Below, piece by piece: positions 6,382 to 9,075 of a stretch of 9,075 nucleotides of DNA. The notes beneath the pieces were generated by a model. The model saw only the letters and a list, made by a program, of their open reading frames with translations, was not told the origin of the DNA and searched no databases. The translations under genes and the position numbers were made by a program. The DNA is from RYN-425 sp035542755. GTDB taxonomy: Bacteria > Patescibacteriota > Saccharimonadia > Saccharimonadales > UBA10212. How positions within the stretch are numbered: position 1 is the first letter of the stretch; the number at the start of each line of letters is the position of its first letter. The stretch is from NCBI GenBank assembly GCA_035542755.1, contig DATKKU010000019.1:1-9075 (forward strand), written 5' to 3'.

Positions 6382-7445
6382 AGCACAAAAATATTCTAAT
6401 TACCGGCGGTGCCGGATTTGTCGGCTCTAATTTGGCCATAAAATTAAAAACCGACTACCCCGAAGCTGAGATTACATGTCTAGATAATCTAAAACGCCGC
6501 GGCTCTGAGTTAACACTAGCCCGCCTGCGTGAGGCTGGGATTAGTTTTGTACACGGTGATATTAGGAGCCCGGAAGACTTAGAGTTTAGTAATATAGACC
6601 TTGTGCTAGAATGTTCGGCCGAGCCTTCGGTGCTGGCGGGGATTCACTCCTCGCCAAATTATCTTTTGAACACAAATCTAGTCGGGACCATTAACTGCTT
6701 GGAGCTTGTTAGAAAAAATAAAGCCGATATTTTATTTCTATCCACCAGCCGAGTCTATCCGATAGAGTATATAAATTCTCTAGCCTTTAAAGAATCCAAA
6801 ACAAGATTTGACATTAGCGATGAGCAAAAACTGCCCGGTGCCTCAAGCCAGGGTATAGCTGAGGACTTTCCTCTGGACAAACCCCGTTCGCTATATGGTG
6901 CCACTAAACTGGCTTCGGAGCTGCTAGTTATGGAGTACGCGGATACTTACGGCATTGGGTCAATTATTGACCGCTGTGGAGTTATCACCGGCCCTTGGCA
7001 GATGGGTAAAGTAGACCAGGGAGTTTTTGTACTATGGGTAGCCAAACATTACTTTAAACAAGAATTAAGTTATATAGGTTACGGCGGCCAAGGCAAGCAG
7101 GTGCGCGACTTTATACATATTGACGACCTATATAGCGCTATTAAACTGCAGCTTGAGAACTTTAACGAGTACAGCCATGGCACATTTAACATTGGAGGCG
7201 GCTTATCAAACAGCGTTTCGCTGCAAGAACTAACCAAGCTGTGCCAAGACGTGACTGGCAATACAATTGAGATAAAGTCGGTGGTTGAGGACAGACAGGC
7301 CGATCTGCGATTCTTTATCACCGACAGCAGTAAGTTTCTTGAAAAGTCCGGCCTAAAGTGGCAAAAGGACGCTAAGGCCACAGTGACCGATATCTATAAT
7401 TGGATTAAGCAGAACGAGTCAGCCTTAAAGCCTATACTTTCATAA
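6378..7445 (+). CDS. NAD-dependent epimerase/dehydratase (SDR), partner of the preceding gene
   Basis: A 355-residue extended SDR, paralogous to the upstream protein: both carry a GYxG...GKQVRDxIH block (here 234-247) and a matching IGGG/SNS segment (272-279). Seen: GGAGFVGS (10-17), Asp36, AEPSVLAG (81-88), STSRVYP (122-128), and an intact Tyr173/Lys177 pair in YGATK. RVYP replaces the more usual xVYG. The C terminus is a normal substrate-domain ending. Best description: CDP-paratose 2-epimerase-like or dTDP-glucose dehydratase-like enzyme on an unknown nucleotide sugar. It starts inside the stop of its neighbour (ATGA, 6378-6381) with AAGGTG 2 nt before the ATG, and ends one base before the GT2 gene. 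Such tight coupling suggests that the two SDRs act in sequence or as a complex. Confidence 0.82.
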   Translation: MKHKNILITGGAGFVGSNLAIKLKTDYPEAEITCLDNLKRRGSELTLARLREAGISFVHGDIRSPEDLEFSNIDLVLECSAEPSVLAGIHSSPNYLLNTNLVGTINCLELVRKNKADILFLSTSRVYPIEYINSLAFKESKTRFDISDEQKLPGASSQGIAEDFPLDKPRSLYGATKLASELLVMEYADTYGIGSIIDRCGVITGPWQMGKVDQGVFVLWVAKHYFKQELSYIGYGGQGKQVRDFIHIDDLYSAIKLQLENFNEYSHGTFNIGGGLSNSVSLQELTKLCQDVTGNTIEIKSVVEDRQADLRFFITDSSKFLEKSGLKWQKDAKATVTDIYNWIKQNESALKPILS

Positions 7446-7446
7446 T

Positions 7447-8193
7447 ATGAAGTTGTCTATTATTATCCCCGCTCATAACGAAGAAAGTTCAATTGAAGAA
7501 ACCGTTACGGCCTTTCACCGAAAACTGGCTACCGAAAAAATACCCCACGAGATTTTGGTCATCAACGATAATAGTAAAGATAAGACTGAAGCCATCCTAA
7601 AAAAGTTGTCTAAGCAGAACAAGGAGGTCAGATACGTTAACAACAAACCGCCCAATGGTTTTGGTTTTGCTGTCAGAGCCGGGTTAGAAAACTATAAGGG
7701 CGATTGCGTAGCAATTGTCATGGCCGACATGTCGGACCGACCGATTGACTTGGTGGCCTACTACAAAAAGATGCTTGAAGGAAATTATGACTGCGTCTTT
7801 GGGTCCAGGTTTATAAAGGGCGGCAAGACAATGGACTACCCCAGGTTTAAGTTGTTCCTCAACCGCGTCACCAACACCACAATCCGCATTCTATTTGGAA
7901 TAAGATATAACGACGTTACAAACGCTTTCAAGCTTTATAAACGAGAGACAATTGACGGCCTTAAACCATTTTTAAGTCATCACTTTAACCTAACAGTTGA
8001 GCTGCCGCTAAAGGCGATTGTTCGCGGCTATTCTTACGCCGTAGTGCCCAACCACTGGACTAACCGCAAGTCTGGTGAATCAAAACTAAAGCTAAAAGAA
8101 ATGGGCAGCCGCTATTTTTTCATTATTTTGTACTGCCTACTGGAAAAGTGGCTGTCGCGCGGCGATTATCGAAAAAAAACTGTGGACTCGTAA
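7447..8193 (+). CDS. GT2 glycosyltransferase, polyprenyl-phosphate sugar transferase-like
   Basis: A 248-residue GT-A fold transferase of family 2, of the size of dolichol/undecaprenyl-phosphate mannosyl- or glucosyltransferases. Seen: IIIPAHNEE (5-13), VINDNSKDKT (38-47), GFGFAVRAGL (71-80), the metal/nucleotide site MADMSDRP (92-99) with Asp94 and Asp97, GSRF (119-122), DVTNAFKLYKR (156-166) and NRKSGESKL (206-214), the R..G.S motif of this group. A hydrophobic stretch at 223-236 could sit on the membrane, but there are no clear spanning helices. The likely reaction (inference) is transfer of a nucleotide sugar, perhaps the product of the two SDRs, onto undecaprenyl phosphate on the cytoplasmic face. 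GtrA would then be a natural flipping partner. It starts 1 nt after the preceding stop, without an SD, so it is probably coupled. Confidence 0.88.
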   Translation: MKLSIIIPAHNEESSIEETVTAFHRKLATEKIPHEILVINDNSKDKTEAILKKLSKQNKEVRYVNNKPPNGFGFAVRAGLENYKGDCVAIVMADMSDRPIDLVAYYKKMLEGNYDCVFGSRFIKGGKTMDYPRFKLFLNRVTNTTIRILFGIRYNDVTNAFKLYKRETIDGLKPFLSHHFNLTVELPLKAIVRGYSYAVVPNHWTNRKSGESKLKLKEMGSRYFFIILYCLLEKWLSRGDYRKKTVDS

Positions 8194-8236
8194 ACAGCCT
8201 CATAATTTTTTAAGTAGTCTTACTTCGGTCCTGCCA

Positions 8237-8264
8237 TTGACCGTATGAGATTATATGTTAAAGT
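8237..8264 (+). promoter_or_regulatory. Promoter of the 8272 gene, apparently leaderless
   Basis: TTGACC (8237-8242), a 16-bp spacer ending in TGT, and -10 TAAAGT (8259-8264), so the -10 is of the extended TGn type. Seven nt later comes the ATG at 8272, the same distance as at ugd and gtrA. No SD precedes the ATG. The promoter explains why this gene is set 78 nt apart from the GT2 operon. Confidence 0.55.
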
Positions 8265-8271
8265 TTACTAA

Positions 8272-8994
8272 ATGATATCGCCAAGTGAGTCCATAGCCGA
8301 GGCTGAGTATATTGCGCCCTATCCATATAGCTCCAACATAGATGTAGTTGGCCAAGAATATCAACCGAGGCTGTCTGTTATGTCATCTATGGCTATTGAT
8401 GCGGCTGTTGAGGCTTGGAAAATCAACCCGGAGTCTAAGATAGTAATCGCTGGCGAGACTCTGTATGGTAGCTCTTTACCCAATACAACTGACTTGATGG
8501 TAGAAAGAGCTAAGCAGACTTCGGATATTGACGATGGCTCGTTGGTGCCGTTACACCGCTTGCCAGGCGGCACGCTTTTAAATAATACGTACTTACAAAC
8601 CGCCGCTCTTAAAAATTATTTTGGGGACAAAAAGGGCGGCTTAATCTCGTCGCCGCTTAATTATCACTTGCAAAGGGTCATGCACACGGCGCGAGCATAT
8701 GGGCTTGAGTCCGGATTTACAACCGCCGAACAGATTCTGGACACAGCCGGCATCAACGACTACAGCCAATACGAGGCCGCTATTGCCGGGCTTGAAAGTT
8801 CTGAAAGAACCATCCGCCTAATAAATCGTATAGACCAAAAGGGCCGACTATTCAACCTAATGTCTTCGCGGCTCGGTGGCCGCTTGGTTGATGTCATAGA
8901 AGTTAACGGCCGGCCGGAGTTGCTGCAGACCACCGCCAGAAAAAAAGTTGACGAGCTAGCTGCTACCTACGGCCTGGAGCCCATCCGCTTCTAA
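8272..8994 (+). CDS. Probable YdcF/DUF218-like soluble protein
   Basis: A 240-residue protein without signal peptide or membrane helix. The middle resembles the DUF218 (ElyC/SanA/YdcF) fold: SKIVIAGE (55-62) as the first strand and glycine loop, TTDLMVERA (72-80), the LPGGTLLNNTYLQ block (97-109) comparable to 'T..EN', and LISSPLNYHLQRVMHTARAYGL (124-145) comparable to 'lvTs..H..R....r..G'. The family is poorly characterised; some members act in envelope functions and YdcF binds S-adenosylmethionine, so no function is assigned. Residues 150-240 form an extra C-terminal part with NRIDQKGRLFN (185-195) and RLVDVIEVNGRPELL (204-218) that I do not recognise. It has its own promoter and may be unrelated to the sugar genes. 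It ends in tandem TAA stops (8992-8997). Confidence 0.58.
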   Translation: MISPSESIAEAEYIAPYPYSSNIDVVGQEYQPRLSVMSSMAIDAAVEAWKINPESKIVIAGETLYGSSLPNTTDLMVERAKQTSDIDDGSLVPLHRLPGGTLLNNTYLQTAALKNYFGDKKGGLISSPLNYHLQRVMHTARAYGLESGFTTAEQILDTAGINDYSQYEAAIAGLESSERTIRLINRIDQKGRLFNLMSSRLGGRLVDVIEVNGRPELLQTTARKKVDELAATYGLEPIRF

Positions 8995-9075
8995 TAACCG
9001 ACCCGAGTTTGTTTGAAGTAAGCAGTAAATCCGCATCAACAAAGCCTAACAAAGTTTATTTACCAAGTTAATTAA
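8995..9075. other. AT-rich downstream non-coding stretch
   Basis: 81 nt after the last gene. No ORF, tRNA or hairpin with T-tract is visible. A short direct repeat AACAAAG occurs at 9038-9044 and 9048-9054, 10 bp apart, and the final 25 nt are very AT-rich; this may be the start of a promoter region for a gene beyond the window, but it is cut off. Confidence 0.3.

Noticed and set aside
8205..8225. T6 run followed by AAGTA-GTCT-TACTT hairpin downstream of the GT2 gene, as an intrinsic terminator
   Set aside because: The T-run precedes the hairpin on the plus strand, and on the minus strand an A-run follows it, so neither orientation has terminator order. The stem is short and AT-rich.
276..8573. 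Other long open frames on the opposite strand or other frames inside the named genes (for example 276-581 minus, 4045-4452 plus, 7079-7381 minus)
   Set aside because: They lie fully inside genes with clear family motifs, show no recognisable motifs of their own and have no supporting promoter or SD; they are shadow frames.
9038..9054. AACAAAG direct repeat with 10-bp period as an operator
   Set aside because: Two 7-base AT-rich copies in an AT-rich end; no partner gene or promoter is visible within the window.
1..9075. Mobile elements, CRISPR arrays, tRNA or rRNA genes
   Set aside because: No transposase, spaced direct repeats, cloverleaf or rRNA-like sequence was seen, and almost all bases are accounted for by coding genes.

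Overview
The window is a nucleotide-sugar and surface-glycan region from a bacterium that uses the standard code; TGA ends several genes here. The genes are densely packed, with 1-4 bp overlaps. RmlC is of the divergent 'GNSF' type. There is a pair of CDP-paratose-2-epimerase-like SDR proteins, and several genes lack a Shine-Dalgarno (SD) sequence and sit exactly 7 nt behind a -10 element. Together these suggest a member of the Patescibacteria/CPR, perhaps Saccharibacteria, but this is a recollection-based guess with low to moderate confidence.

Layout. (1) 3-2496, plus strand: the dTDP-L-rhamnose operon in the order rmlB (only its last 35 codons), a 28-codon small ORF, rmlC, rmlD, rmlA. (2) 2488-4787, minus strand: ugd then uxs, converting UDP-glucose to UDP-glucuronate and then UDP-xylose. 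The end of uxs overlaps the end of rmlA by 9 bp, tail to tail. (3) 4788-4851: a short divergent promoter region between ugd and gtrA. (4) 4852-5256, plus: a GtrA-family four-helix membrane protein. (5) 5329-8193, plus: a tightly coupled three-gene operon of two NAD-dependent SDR epimerase/dehydratases and a GT2 glycosyltransferase, behind a good sigma-70-type promoter. (6) 8272-8994, plus: a separately transcribed, probably YdcF/DUF218-like soluble protein. The last 81 bases hold no recognisable gene.

How the genes fit together: the rml and ugd/uxs products would supply activated rhamnose and xylose (or glucuronate). The two SDRs would modify a further nucleotide sugar of unknown identity. 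The GT2 enzyme could load a sugar onto a polyprenyl phosphate and GtrA could move it across the membrane. No transferase specific for rhamnose or xylose is present, so those probably lie outside the window.

Most notable observations: a 28-codon ORF with a strong SD sits between rmlB and rmlC. A perfect 14-bp inverted repeat has one arm in that ORF's first codons and the other over its stop codon and the rmlC start codon, which is the architecture of a translational-coupling switch. Three genes (ugd, gtrA, the 8272 gene) look leaderless with identical -10-to-start spacing. The first SDR has Phe in place of the usual catalytic Tyr of YxxxK. No mobile element, CRISPR array, tRNA or rRNA was seen.
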